64,000 nucleotides of DNA from CAZFER01 sp964517495 (GTDB taxonomy: Bacteria > Hinthialibacterota > Hinthialibacteria > Hinthialibacterales > Hinthialibacteraceae), in the NCBI GenBank assembly GCA_964517495.1, contig CAZFER010000012.1:1-64000 (forward strand), given 5' to 3'. The position numbers were made by a program, and so were the translations under genes. This document shows positions 35,639 through 45,563 of the stretch, in pieces (the first letter of the stretch is position 1; the number at the start of each line of letters is the position of its first letter). The notes under the pieces are model-generated. The model was not told where the DNA came from. It searched no databases and worked only from the letters and a program-made list of their open reading frames with translations.

Positions 35639-36223
35639 ATGAAAGACATTGCAAAATTAGGAATTTTAATTGGTTTTCTCGCGTTCGTTTTGATCCCGAT
35701 AAGCGATATCGCGAGTCAGGAAAAGAAAGAAGAAGAGGAAAAATTGGAGTTTGTGGGCGCAATGAGATGCAAAATGTGCCACAACCTAAAATCGACCGGC
35801 AAGTTTTATGACGATTGGGAAGAAGGCTCTCATGCTAAAGCGTTTGAGTTGTTGAGCGAAGAAGAGCAAAAGAATCCCGATTGTGTGAAGTGCCATACAA
35901 CCGGTTATGGTGAACCAGGCGGTTTCAAGAGTATTGAGGATAAAGGTTCCAAGAAGATGGTGGGTGTCCAATGTGAAATGTGCCATGGTCCGGGTGAAAA
36001 GCATATTAAATCCCGCCGCGGCAAAAAAGTCATTCCACACGCCTGGGAAGTGGAAGAAGAAGTTTGTACAAAATGCCACCGAGAAGAAGGTAATCCAAAC
36101 TGGGATCCGAAGAGATATAAGTTGGAGAATGGCGAAACCACAGGTTTTGACTTTGAGCAAGCTGTCAAAAAGGTCAATCACTCCAAAGTGAAGGAAGCCT
36201 TGAAAAAAGAAGAAGAGAAATAA
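35639..36223 (+). CDS. Exported tetraheme cytochrome c
   Basis: A 194-residue multiheme cytochrome. An N-terminal hydrophobic segment (LGILIGFLAFVLIPIS) acts as signal peptide or anchor. Four CXXCH haem sites follow at 44-48, 82-86, 112-116 and 143-147, plus further histidines (HAKAF, KHIK, PHAW) able to act as distal ligands. The pattern resembles the cytochrome c554 family. The tail is highly charged (KVKEALKKEEEK). It would carry electrons in the periplasm; the donor and acceptor are unknown and no other redox gene is adjacent. ATG 35639 is chosen because GGAGG lies 7-8 nt upstream and the signal segment starts there. It is monocistronic with a terminator after it. Confidence 0.9.
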   Translation: MKDIAKLGILIGFLAFVLIPISDIASQEKKEEEEKLEFVGAMRCKMCHNLKSTGKFYDDWEEGSHAKAFELLSEEEQKNPDCVKCHTTGYGEPGGFKSIEDKGSKKMVGVQCEMCHGPGEKHIKSRRGKKVIPHAWEVEEEVCTKCHREEGNPNWDPKRYKLENGETTGFDFEQAVKKVNHSKVKEALKKEEEK

Positions 36224-36258
36224 TCCGATTCTTTCTATTCAATATTCAAGATAAATGT

Positions 36259-36297
36259 GGGGAGTGTTCGTTTCAAGAAGGACACTTCCCATTTTTT
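36259..36297 (+). terminator. Intrinsic terminator after the cytochrome c gene
   Basis: GGGGAGTGT (36259-36267) pairs with ACACTTCCC (36282-36290) as a 9-bp stem with one G-U pair, followed by A and six T residues. It lies 35 bp beyond the cytochrome stop. Confidence 0.85.
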
Positions 36298-36458
36298 ATT
36301 ACGCCTATTGAGTAACGAAAAATACTATGGAGGATGGTATAGAGAACAGCATTCAATGAATCTCTCTAACAATATCCTCATAAGTTACAACCTTGACCGA
36401 TGCTCCCCCCACTCATAGTATTATAGGAGAGTGATAAAGAAAGAATAAAAATCATGCT

Positions 36459-39101
36459 ATGGCTCTTGCTCCTTCCTTAGACACAGAATTATCTCGATTA
36501 TTTGCGCACTACAAAAACGACATGCTTTCCATCCGGCATTTGCATGAATCGGATGAAAACCCGCGCGAAATCGTCCGTGAAATTACAGATGTGACGGATA
36601 CGCTCATTATCTGTTTATTATTGGAATTTTTAAAAAAGAACCTGGATCAGGATGATTTGCCCAATCATATTCTCCTTTTAGCGCAAGGAGGGTATGGGCG
36701 CCGTGAATTACATCCTCAATCTGATATTGATCTTCTGTTCCTTCATTCTTCTCCACTGACCGATGAAGAGCAGAATGTCATCAAAGAATTTTACCGCACC
36801 CTTTATGATATGGGATTCAAAGTTGGCCACACTTGCCGCAGTGTGGAAGAAGCGATTGAACAGGCCAGTTGTGATACGCACAGCCAGACCGCCATGCTGG
36901 AAAGCCGTTTTTTGGCAGGTGATTGGCGTACATTTGAAAGTTTCAAGCATGACTTATGGAACAGCATCAAACGAAACCGAATGGAACTCATTCGCCAAAA
37001 AATTGCTGAACGTAAAGAACGTGTCGCCCGGTATGGCCACACCATCAATATATCCGAACCCAACATCAAGGAGAGTTTAGGTGGATTGCGGGATTATCAT
37101 TTCGGGTTGTGGATTGGCTCACTACACCGCTGTTGTACGCTTAACCTGATCAACCTTAAACGAAGCCATTTTATTGATGATCAACTGATGAGCCGCGTTG
37201 AAGAAGCAATAACATTTTTATGGCGGCTGAGGAATGATCTTCATTTTATGACCGGTAAAGAACAAGACATTTTGTTAATGCCTCTTCAACATGAATTATC
37301 CCTTCGCCTGGGCTATCAAGACCGCCGGGGCCGTCTGGCAGAAGAAGCCATGATGCGTGAATACTATCAGCACGCGCTAAGCCTTTCAAACTTTGCAGAG
37401 CGCATGATAAAGAAATGCTCGCCGGTATCATTTTGGACGCGGCTAAAGTTAAAATCCAAAAAACCTCTTTCCGATGGTTTTTATTTGCGCAATGGGGAAA
37501 TTCATATTCCACCGGATCTGCATTTTTTTGAACACTACCCCCAACGGTTATTAATGGCGTTTGTCCATGCCGCTGAACAAAAAGCCCGCTTAGCCGAAGA
37601 GACAGTCGCTGCCATCCACGATAACCATGATTTGATCGATCAAGCCTTTTTGCACGACAAGGATAATGCGGCTTTATTAAGAAAATTCTTTAACATCCCG
37701 CACGGCATTGATGTCGCCGTCCAGGAAATGCGGGAGACCGGTGTTTTAGAACAAATTGTCCCGGAATGGCGTGGAATCACCAACCTGATTCGTTATGATC
37801 TGGTTCATCGTTATACCGTTGATGAACATTCCTTTTTAAGCCTTTACCATTTGGAGCATTTATACGACGATACCTTGAATTTTTCTCAAGAGCGTTTTTT
37901 ATTGTGGTGGAATAGCAAGGATAAAGATGTTTTGCGGCTGGCGATATTATGCCATGATATTGGTAAAGGCCGGCATGGTGACCACAGTATAATCGGCGCC
38001 GGTTTGGTGGATGATATATCACGGCGGATGAGGCTTACCGAACGCAAGCGCAAACAACTGGTTTTCCTTGTTAAAAATCATTTAATGATGAGCCGGACGG
38101 CACAACATAGGGACCTTGCGGATCCACAAGTGGTAGCCGATTTTTCCGATGCGTTTGACCGGGTTGAGGATTTGGACATGATGTACCTGTTAACATATGT
38201 TGATATGCGGTCAGTTTCCCCTGAATCGATGACCGAATGGAAAAACAATCTCCTCTGGCAGTTATATTTGGCATGCCGGGAGACTTTTATCAGTGAAACA
38301 CCCACCTCAGAACAAACTCGGGAACATGAAATTTCCAGAAAAGAAAAACTGATAAATGAATTAACCTCGGAATTCAATCGCCAGTTGCTGCAAACGCACT
38401 TTGACCGCCTTCCTCCCAGTTATATGATGAATCAACCGGTGGAAACCATTCGCCGCCATTTAAAAGCCATTCAGGAATATGATGGATCGCGAATTATCGC
38501 CCATTTTTATCCACATATGGATTCGGCCTGCCTTGAAATAGTTCTGGTGACTCATGATCGAGTTGGGCTGTTCTCTCAAATCTGCACAGCGGTTATGCTG
38601 GAAAACTTTTCGATTGAAGAAGCACGTCTTAATACACGATCTGATGGATTGGTGGTCAACAACATATGCATCCGAAATGTATTAGAAGATTCACTGATCA
38701 ATAAATCACGTGAGCAATTGCTTTTGGATCGACTCGAACGTGTCCTGAATACCGATGGCAAACTGCCCCGGGTTCCCAAGGTGCCGGGAACACCAATTCT
38801 TGGCAGGACCAGTTTTGAGAATAAAGTCCGGTTATTAAACGATATTTCTGCTAAATTTACAGTATTGGAGATACGATGTCCGGATCGTCGTGGTTTATTG
38901 CAAGATATCACGTCCACCCTGGCGGATAAGAAAATAAACATTTACTTTGCACGGATCATTACCGAAGGGAATCGTGCCACTGATGTGTTTTATATCGCGA
39001 ATTACGAGGGGGAAAAAATCCAGGATGATTCAGCCGTTCAAGAGCTAACGAAAGACCTCAAATCGGTATTGGAAACCAGCGACAACTATGCAAAATCCTG
39101 A
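36459..39101 (+). CDS. glnD: Bifunctional uridylyltransferase/uridylyl-removing enzyme GlnD
   Basis: An 880-residue nitrogen sensor that adds or removes UMP on PII proteins according to glutamine level. All four domains are present. The nucleotidyltransferase has GGYGRRELHPQSDIDLLFLH with D89 and D91. The GlnD-type helical domain includes KESLGGLRDYH. The HD domain for UMP removal has LCHDIGKGRHGDHS near 500. Two ACT domains near the C-terminus (VTHDRVGLFSQICTAVM; CPDRRGLLQDITSTLADKK) sense glutamine. Length is standard. No glnB or glnA is in the window. The last 14 bp overlap the next gene, so the two are translationally coupled. Confidence 0.96.
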   Translation: MALAPSLDTELSRLFAHYKNDMLSIRHLHESDENPREIVREITDVTDTLIICLLLEFLKKNLDQDDLPNHILLLAQGGYGRRELHPQSDIDLLFLHSSPLTDEEQNVIKEFYRTLYDMGFKVGHTCRSVEEAIEQASCDTHSQTAMLESRFLAGDWRTFESFKHDLWNSIKRNRMELIRQKIAERKERVARYGHTINISEPNIKESLGGLRDYHFGLWIGSLHRCCTLNLINLKRSHFIDDQLMSRVEEAITFLWRLRNDLHFMTGKEQDILLMPLQHELSLRLGYQDRRGRLAEEAMMREYYQHALSLSNFAERMIKKCSPVSFWTRLKLKSKKPLSDGFYLRNGEIHIPPDLHFFEHYPQRLLMAFVHAAEQKARLAEETVAAIHDNHDLIDQAFLHDKDNAALLRKFFNIPHGIDVAVQEMRETGVLEQIVPEWRGITNLIRYDLVHRYTVDEHSFLSLYHLEHLYDDTLNFSQERFLLWWNSKDKDVLRLAILCHDIGKGRHGDHSIIGAGLVDDISRRMRLTERKRKQLVFLVKNHLMMSRTAQHRDLADPQVVADFSDAFDRVEDLDMMYLLTYVDMRSVSPESMTEWKNNLLWQLYLACRETFISETPTSEQTREHEISRKEKLINELTSEFNRQLLQTHFDRLPPSYMMNQPVETIRRHLKAIQEYDGSRIIAHFYPHMDSACLEIVLVTHDRVGLFSQICTAVMLENFSIEEARLNTRSDGLVVNNICIRNVLEDSLINKSREQLLLDRLERVLNTDGKLPRVPKVPGTPILGRTSFENKVRLLNDISAKFTVLEIRCPDRRGLLQDITSTLADKKINIYFARIITEGNRATDVFYIANYEGEKIQDDSAVQELTKDLKSVLETSDNYAKS

Positions 39102-41109
39102 TAAACCAGCAACAAAACTAATCCGAAGTATCAAAGAAAATCCATCCTTCCCTGAGATGTTCGAAGGATTACGATCCATCTTGCCTGATGGTTCATGGTG
39201 GATAACAGACACGGATTTTAATCGCTACTCCCTTCCATTCAACGCTCAACCCACGGCTCAATGCATCGCCAACCATGAAGATGCCATCGAGTTTCACTAT
39301 TTAGCCCAATCGCAATCCCAAGAATCAACATTTGATAAAATTAACGCAAAACACATTATCGGACCAAACAGTGAAGGTTTTGTGCAAGGATTCACAGGGG
39401 TATCCCGCTATGACCTCTTTGGGGGAGGTATTGGCGTTACCCATATACCAGAGAACAAAAAGTTACTTCTTGAATCGGTATTAAAGATATTGGTAAGTTA
39501 TTTATCCTTATTCATGGAAACCATGGAAGATCATGACGATCTTGAATTGGTTCAACGTATTTGGTCAGAAACCATTTCTGTCATCGATCTGGAAGAACTA
39601 TTGCAAAGGATTATGGAGGAACTATGCTCCACCCTTGAATTGGATTCGGGTTTGATTTTGTTGATTAACGAAGACGGTGAATTTCACCCGGCCAAAGAAA
39701 AAGGATTGGGTCCGGCCTTATTAAAAAAGAGAAACGTGGATGTGTCACGTTATGATTACCTGGAGTATTCTCCCAATCCCAAAGCTACCGTCTATCAATT
39801 AAACAACAAGGATCCTTTAAGACTTTGGTTTTTCAAATCGTTGAATGAAGAGCAGATAAAAAATCCTGGCAAAGACGATCTCTGTATGGCGGTTCCGTTC
39901 TACCGCGGAACATATCTTATTGGCTTATTCCTTTTTCTGCCAACTTCGTTTCAGGAAATTTCCGATAAAAAGAAGTATATCATCAAGCTGCTTGCCACCG
40001 GTGGAGCGGTGGCGATTGACAATGCGTTGACCCTTGAGCGGATGAACCAACGCAGACGAGCCTTATCCACCATCCATGTGGTCCATCGGTTGATCTCTTC
40101 GAGTATAACCTTCAGGGATTTACTACCCAAAATTGGCCAATTAACCCGTCAACTCTTGAAAGTCAAGAAATGTGCTATTTTCTTGCTTCACTCAACCAAA
40201 CAACAATTAATACCCGAAGTCACCTTGGGGCTTGAGAAAAATGAAATTGGACATAAACCACTCAACATTGGAGAAGGCCTGCCTGGCTGGGTGGCAAGTG
40301 AGTTCAATCCGGTCATTTATCATCCACGCAATCAAAGCAAACCACCCTGGAGAGACAGTGGTGAGCAATATCCATCCGAAGCCTATATGGCTGTAGCCTT
40401 GTTTGATGCCGATATAGAAGGTGTGATCATGGTTGCGGAGAAGGATGAAGACTTCACCCCCGGCGACCGGGAGATTTTATCCACCTTTGCCGAACAAGCC
40501 GTGATTGCGATGCGCAATACCCGTATCCATGAAGGCGAGCGAACCGTCACCGTCAAAGCGCTTCGCAGTATCGCCAATCTGATCGAAACCCATGATCCCA
40601 CCCGTCCAGGCATCACAGCGACCACTTGCCATTGGACGCAACGGTTATGCTATCAGATGAATTTGAATGAAAAAGAGACTCGCCACACCACCTATGCCGC
40701 CTTGTTACACGATACCGGCATGTTGCGAGCATTTCAAACGGAAATTCCCAGTGACGAGCAGCGTTTAAAAGGCCCTCAACTCAGTTTGCGTTTCGTACAG
40801 AGTTTGGGTTTACATCATGAGGTGGGCAGGATTGTCTACCATGCCAATGAAGCCTGGAATGGAACCGGCTATCCTGACGGTTTGAAAGGCAGTGAGATTC
40901 CGCTCGGTTCACGAATCATTGCGGTGGCGTATACCTATGCCACGTTGTTTCACCGCTGCACGATACGCGGTACATCGGAACGGGTGGCCAATCAACGTAC
41001 GATTCGTGTTTTAACCCGGCTGGCGGGCCGGGCTTTTGATCCGGATGTAGTCAACAGCCTGGAACAGATTATTCATAATCCACCCACGGACGATGAATAT
41101 TTCATTTGA
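39088..41109 (+). CDS. GAF-domain protein with a degenerate HD-GYP domain
   Basis: A 673-residue cytoplasmic protein. A poorly defined N-terminal region is followed by two GAF domains, at about 165-315 (LEELLQRIMEELCSTLELD) and about 330-490 (FRDLLPKIGQLTRQLLKVKK). From about 490 an HD-GYP-like domain follows. The HD pair survives in LLHDTGML, and the GYP block is recognisable (NGTGYPDGLKGSEIPLGSRI). But the usual HHE before it is ANE, the Asp of DGxGYP is Asn, and the Asp after IIAVA is Tyr. These are metal ligands in active c-di-GMP phosphodiesterases, so the domain is probably catalytically dead and regulatory. Coupling to glnD suggests a link to nitrogen or PII signalling. Confidence 0.85.
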   Translation: MQNPDKPATKLIRSIKENPSFPEMFEGLRSILPDGSWWITDTDFNRYSLPFNAQPTAQCIANHEDAIEFHYLAQSQSQESTFDKINAKHIIGPNSEGFVQGFTGVSRYDLFGGGIGVTHIPENKKLLLESVLKILVSYLSLFMETMEDHDDLELVQRIWSETISVIDLEELLQRIMEELCSTLELDSGLILLINEDGEFHPAKEKGLGPALLKKRNVDVSRYDYLEYSPNPKATVYQLNNKDPLRLWFFKSLNEEQIKNPGKDDLCMAVPFYRGTYLIGLFLFLPTSFQEISDKKKYIIKLLATGGAVAIDNALTLERMNQRRRALSTIHVVHRLISSSITFRDLLPKIGQLTRQLLKVKKCAIFLLHSTKQQLIPEVTLGLEKNEIGHKPLNIGEGLPGWVASEFNPVIYHPRNQSKPPWRDSGEQYPSEAYMAVALFDADIEGVIMVAEKDEDFTPGDREILSTFAEQAVIAMRNTRIHEGERTVTVKALRSIANLIETHDPTRPGITATTCHWTQRLCYQMNLNEKETRHTTYAALLHDTGMLRAFQTEIPSDEQRLKGPQLSLRFVQSLGLHHEVGRIVYHANEAWNGTGYPDGLKGSEIPLGSRIIAVAYTYATLFHRCTIRGTSERVANQRTIRVLTRLAGRAFDPDVVNSLEQIIHNPPTDDEYFI

Positions 41110-41761
41110 AGGGATGCGGGATTTGGCAGACATGAACATACGATGGGGGGAAGTTTAATCCCACAAATGTCCGCTGTTCTTCAAACTCTGTTAAAAATTC
41201 CTGCAACACCTGGCCGACCGCATCCACTCTTTTTCGATGGGCGGCGCTCGACATCAATTTTCGGAACACCCGCACCCAGGCATATTCAAAGAAACTCAAT
41301 ACGCCTTCCGGTTTGATTAAACGGGTATACACCGACAAGATATCACGAACAATGGCTGGCTCGAAATTGTTAAAGGGCAAGCCGGAAACGATATAGTCAT
41401 ACCGTTGTTCTTCTTCCAGCGCCTGGGCTGAGATAGGATGAATATGAATGCGATCCCGATGGCGCTGCCAGACGGTGTCCGTGGCGATCCGGTTGGTCAG
41501 ACATTCCACAAAAGCAGGATTCACTTCACATAAATGTAAATGATCCTCATCTCCCATTTTTTTAACTAACACCTGAGTAAACGGCCCTGTTCCCGGCCCA
41601 ACCTCCAAAATGGTTAATGGGGAATCACCGAATGGGATATGGCGAGTAATGGCATCCGCCAAAAATCGCGAGCTGGGGGCTATCGATCCTGTCTCTTTGG
41701 TATGCTTAAAAAGGCTTTGATAAAATGTTCGTAAGGTTCCATGCATTGTATGTTGATCCAT
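41102..41761 (-). CDS. Phospholipid N-methyltransferase-like SAM-dependent methyltransferase
   Basis: About 219 residues of a Rossmann methyltransferase similar in pattern to bacterial PmtA and rRNA adenine dimethylase-like proteins. The PmtA-type opening SIAPSSRFLADAI is present, followed by SAM motif I LEVGPGTGPFTQVL, the acidic LHLCEVNPAF, and IVSGLPFNNF in place of NPPY. It may methylate phosphatidylethanolamine. The start is uncertain. The frame is open up to 41869, but that extension runs through a dispersed repeat (41819-41855), so a later ATG (41761 or 41746) is more likely. None has a clear ribosome binding site. It ends 8 bp inside the GAF/HD-GYP gene on the opposite strand. Confidence 0.75.
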   Translation of the reverse strand: MDQHTMHGTLRTFYQSLFKHTKETGSIAPSSRFLADAITRHIPFGDSPLTILEVGPGTGPFTQVLVKKMGDEDHLHLCEVNPAFVECLTNRIATDTVWQRHRDRIHIHPISAQALEEEQRYDYIVSGLPFNNFEPAIVRDILSVYTRLIKPEGVLSFFEYAWVRVFRKLMSSAAHRKRVDAVGQVLQEFLTEFEEQRTFVGLNFPPSYVHVCQIPHPFK

Positions 41762-41818
41762 ATTTTGATTTGATCTGATAGCGGTTGGGAAAAAATATTC
41801 AGGCATATACCACATATC

Positions 41819-41855
41819 GGACAGGTTATAAACCTGCTCAAAACCTGCCCCTACG
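41819..41855. repeat. Dispersed palindromic repeat of the GTAGGGGC type, variant copy
   Basis: On the minus strand it reads GTAGGGGCAGGTTTTGAGCA and then GGTTTATAACCTGTCC, i.e. GTAGGGGCAGGTTT with partly complementary arms (AGGTTTATAACCT is itself palindromic). It shares the GTAGGGGC opening with 18798-18827. It lies upstream of the methyltransferase and artificially extends its open frame. Confidence 0.55.
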
Positions 41856-42123
41856 GCAACACAACACAAAATAGTGAATTTTTACTGGACCGCCACAGGA
41901 GAACAATTTAACACATATTATGGTAATATGGAAGATAGCTTTATCAACATGAAATGTGAATCCCCCTTTAACGAGATGATGCTTTCACCTCCCATGCCTC
42001 ATCGTTTCAATTTATTTAACTAAAATTATTCACATTCATCTGGATTTTGACTGGTTTACCTTTTTAAATTGTTCATGTTTTAGTATGATAGTTATTAAAT
42101 ACAAATTGGTGTGGGAGATCAAC
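41856..42123. other. Divergent spacer between methyltransferase and hybrid kinase
   Basis: AT-rich DNA that must hold the promoters of both diverging genes. No clear operator, repeat or small gene is seen. The right end carries GGGAG (42113-42117) as the ribosome binding site of the kinase. Confidence 0.4.
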
Positions 42124-45100
42124 ATGAAAAAACACAAACCCACCGAACCTTCCGAATCAGGACCGTTCTTCCTGAATAGTTTAACCATGATTTATGTGAT
42201 TGCATTTTTATCAGGGCTGCTTGTGTGGATTGCAGATGCGGTTCTGGATAGTATTTTCTTTTACGAAAGCACATTTTGGGAATTGCTTATCTTTCATATC
42301 CCCACGCATGAACTCTATATTCGATTGCTTATCCTGGGGTGTTTTGCCGTATTTGGCCATATTGCCGCTCAATTAATAAAACACCGAATCAATCTTAACA
42401 AACGTTTGGATCACTTGAATCGGATACTGGCTGCCATACGAAACGTAAACCAACTCATTACCCGTGAAAAAGACAGGGCACGCTTGTTAAGCGAAACATG
42501 TCGGATGCTTGTCGAAACTCGTGGATTTTTCAACGCCTGGATCGCTCTACTGGAGAAATCCTCCACCACAGTAACCTTTACCACAAATTGTGGTTTTGAT
42601 GGTAAATTCGATTCCATGCGGAAACGCCTTGACCAAGGAAAATTCACTCATTGCATAAGCCAAACACTGGACCACGATAATTTGGTGGTGATTGAAGATC
42701 CACCGTCTGAATGCCCCGAATGCCCGCTGGCATGCGAATACGCCGGCCGGTCAGGATTCACTCGCCGTTTGGCTTTCGAAAACCAGGTTTATGGTACCCT
42801 TTCTGTATCTGTTCCTGATGCGTATGCATTTGATGCAGAAGAGCAAGACCTATTCAATGAATTAGTTGATGATGTCTCCTTTGCTTTGCATAGACTTGAA
42901 ACGGAAGAACAACTTCAGCGTCTCAATCACATTGTCAACACCATTCCTCAACCCATGTCTTTTTTATCACGTGATTACCGATATGTGGCCGTCAATAATG
43001 CTTACACCGAGTTGTTCAAGACCCAATCATCTGGAATACTGGGCAAGGAAATTTCTGCGTTGTTTGGGCAGAAAGTCTTCACAAACGAAATTAAACCTCG
43101 ATTTGACCAATGCCTGACCGGGGAATGTATTCATTATGAAGTTCAAGTTGATTTTCCGAGTAAATGCGGACGTTGGATGGCGATGAGCTACTTCCCCTAC
43201 AGAAATGATAAAGGTGAAATTACCGGGATTATCTCACATGGTTTGGATATCACTGAGCGCAAACAAGCGGAAGAAAAATTGCATGAGAACGAAGAGAACC
43301 TGCGAATCACCCTTCATTCCATCGGTGATGCTGTAATCACTACGAATATTGAGGGACATATCATTCGCATGAATCCCGTAGCGGAAGCCCTCACCGGTTG
43401 GTCCATCAAGGAAGCAAATGGGAAACCGCTGAACGATATATTCAATATTGTTAATTCAATCACAAGGGAACTCTCAGAAAATCCCGTTCAGCGCGTGATT
43501 GAAACTGGAAAAATCATTGGACTTGCGAACCATACTCTTCTCATTTCCAAAGATGGTTCAGAGTATCAGATTGCCGATTCGGCAGCTCCCATCAAAACAG
43601 ATGATGGATCCCTGGCAGGTGTAGTACTTGTTTTCCGCGATGTCACCGAAGCGTATCGAATACAGAAAACCCTTCAAGATAATGAAGAAAGACTGCGAAA
43701 CATCATAGAACATAGTACCAATTTATTTTACGCTCACACTCCAGACCATACATTAACCTATATCAGCCCGCAAAGCCGTTATTTCTTCCAACGCGAACCT
43801 GAAGAAGCGATGATCAAATGGACTGAATTCGTAACGGACAATCCGGTCAACCAGAAAGGTTTCAGACTAACAGAAAGAGCTATTGAAACAGGTGAGAAAC
43901 AACCTCCTTATGAACTTGAACTCAGAGGGAGAGAAGGCCGTATTATTTGGGTGCAAGTCAATGAAGCCCCCATAATAAAAGATGGAAAGGTTGCCGCTAT
44001 TGTTGGTTCACTCACCGATATTACGTTGCGTAAGAAAGCGGAAAAAGAACTTCAGAATAGTGAACGGCAAAAAAACCTGATTCTTAATTCAAGCATGGAA
44101 ATGATCGCATATTATGACACCGATTTACGAATAATCTGGTCAAACCGGGCCTCCGGTGAATCCGTAGGGAAATCACCCGAAGAACTGGTTGGGGAACACT
44201 GTTATCAAATTTGGCATCAAAGAGAGGAAATATGTCCTGACTGTCCTGTTCAGAAAGCCAAAGACACAAAATTACCCCAACAGGGCGAAGTTCAATCCCC
44301 CGATGGCCGAAGCTGGTCGTTGCGGGGTTATCCAGTCTTTAATGAAAATAATGATGTTATTGGACTGGTTGAATTTGGCCATGAAATCACTGAGCGAAAA
44401 AGGGCTGAAACCCAATTGCGTCAAGTTCAAAAACTGGAATCGGTGGGACGGCTGGCAGGGGGGATCGCTCATGATTTCAACAATATGCTGGGAGTCATTC
44501 TTGGCCATACCGAAATGATCCTTGAACAAATGGATTCCTCGCAACCATTCCACTCCGATCTTCAGGAAGTGGTCAAAGCGGCCGAACGATCAGCCGGTCT
44601 GACCCGCCAATTGCTGGCCTTTGCCCGTAAACAGACAGTGGCTCCCAAAATACTTAATCTTAATACTACCGTGGAAGGGATGCTTAAAATGTTAGGCCGG
44701 CTGATCGGTGAAGATATTGAGTTGGAATGGATGCCCGCTAAAAACCTATGGCCAGTCAAAATCGATCCGGGCCAAATTGATCAACTCCTGGTAAATTTGT
44801 GTATCAATGCCCGAGATTCCATTACAGGAATAGGAAAAATCACCATCGAAACTGAAAATTCGTCTTTTGATGAAATCTATTGTGTTAGACATGTTGGTTT
44901 CCTTCCCGGTGAATATGTTCAACTCTCCATTAGTGATAATGGATGTGGAATGGAGAAAGAAGTCATCGAACAGGTTTTCGATCCCTTTTTTACCACAAAA
45001 AATACCGGTGAAGGGACAGGATTAGGTTTAGCGACTGTTTATGGAATTGTTAAACAAAATGAAGGATTCATTAATGTCTATAGCGAACCGGGGCAGGGAT

Positions 45101-45555
45101 CGACATTTAAAATTTACCTCCCGCGGCAAAGTGGTAAATCAGAACGCATAAGCCATGATCAGCCATTGGATTTAAAAAAGCATGGCAATGAAACAGTCTT
45201 ACTGGTCGAAGATGAACCGCCGCTTTTGAAATTGGGCAAAAAAATGCTCGAGAAACTTGGTTATCGGGTCTTAACCGCTGGCACACCCGGTGAAGCCATC
45301 GAACTTGCGTCAAAACACGCTGATGAAATCCATCTTTTGATTACCGATGTGGTTATGCCAGAAATGAATGGGCGGGAACTGGCCAGACAGTTACTTTCGA
45401 TGTATCCCAACCTCAAGCGTTTGTTTATGTCTGGCTATACAGCCAATGTCATTGCTCATCATGGTGTGTTGGATGCGGGGGTGAATTTCATTCAAAAACC
45501 GTTCTCGCTGCAATCCCTGGCAGAAAAACTGCGGGACGTGTTGGATAAAGAGTAA
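42124..45555 (+). CDS. Membrane hybrid histidine kinase with GAF, several PAS domains and a receiver
   Basis: A 1143-residue sensor. Two N-terminal membrane helices (MIYVIAFLSGLLVWIADAVL; LLILGCFAVFGHIAAQLI) are followed by a GAF domain with a Cys-rich patch (CPECPLACEYAG). Next are PAS domains (for example SIGDAVITTNIEGHIIRMNP; IIWSNRASGESVGKSPEEL with CPDCPVQ). The kinase core has its His in GGIAHDFNNMLGVI and ATP-binding motifs NLCINARDSI, ISDNGCGMEKE and TGEGTGLGLATV. It ends with a receiver domain (LLVEDEPPLLKLG; phospho-Asp in LLITDVVMPEMNG; Lys in IQKPFS). The H-box type is common in kinases whose output is another receiver. ATG 42124 has GGGAG 6 nt upstream and is preferred over 42085. 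Confidence 0.94.
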   Translation: MKKHKPTEPSESGPFFLNSLTMIYVIAFLSGLLVWIADAVLDSIFFYESTFWELLIFHIPTHELYIRLLILGCFAVFGHIAAQLIKHRINLNKRLDHLNRILAAIRNVNQLITREKDRARLLSETCRMLVETRGFFNAWIALLEKSSTTVTFTTNCGFDGKFDSMRKRLDQGKFTHCISQTLDHDNLVVIEDPPSECPECPLACEYAGRSGFTRRLAFENQVYGTLSVSVPDAYAFDAEEQDLFNELVDDVSFALHRLETEEQLQRLNHIVNTIPQPMSFLSRDYRYVAVNNAYTELFKTQSSGILGKEISALFGQKVFTNEIKPRFDQCLTGECIHYEVQVDFPSKCGRWMAMSYFPYRNDKGEITGIISHGLDITERKQAEEKLHENEENLRITLHSIGDAVITTNIEGHIIRMNPVAEALTGWSIKEANGKPLNDIFNIVNSITRELSENPVQRVIETGKIIGLANHTLLISKDGSEYQIADSAAPIKTDDGSLAGVVLVFRDVTEAYRIQKTLQDNEERLRNIIEHSTNLFYAHTPDHTLTYISPQSRYFFQREPEEAMIKWTEFVTDNPVNQKGFRLTERAIETGEKQPPYELELRGREGRIIWVQVNEAPIIKDGKVAAIVGSLTDITLRKKAEKELQNSERQKNLILNSSMEMIAYYDTDLRIIWSNRASGESVGKSPEELVGEHCYQIWHQREEICPDCPVQKAKDTKLPQQGEVQSPDGRSWSLRGYPVFNENNDVIGLVEFGHEITERKRAETQLRQVQKLESVGRLAGGIAHDFNNMLGVILGHTEMILEQMDSSQPFHSDLQEVVKAAERSAGLTRQLLAFARKQTVAPKILNLNTTVEGMLKMLGRLIGEDIELEWMPAKNLWPVKIDPGQIDQLLVNLCINARDSITGIGKITIETENSSFDEIYCVRHVGFLPGEYVQLSISDNGCGMEKEVIEQVFDPFFTTKNTGEGTGLGLATVYGIVKQNEGFINVYSEPGQGSTFKIYLPRQSGKSERISHDQPLDLKKHGNETVLLVEDEPPLLKLGKKMLEKLGYRVLTAGTPGEAIELASKHADEIHLLITDVVMPEMNGRELARQLLSMYPNLKRLFMSGYTANVIAHHGVLDAGVNFIQKPFSLQSLAEKLRDVLDKE

Positions 45556-45563
45556 AAGGAGTA

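Noticed and set aside
41762..41869. Upstream extension of the methyltransferase
   Set aside because: These codons run through a dispersed palindromic repeat and do not resemble the family, so the open frame there is accidental.
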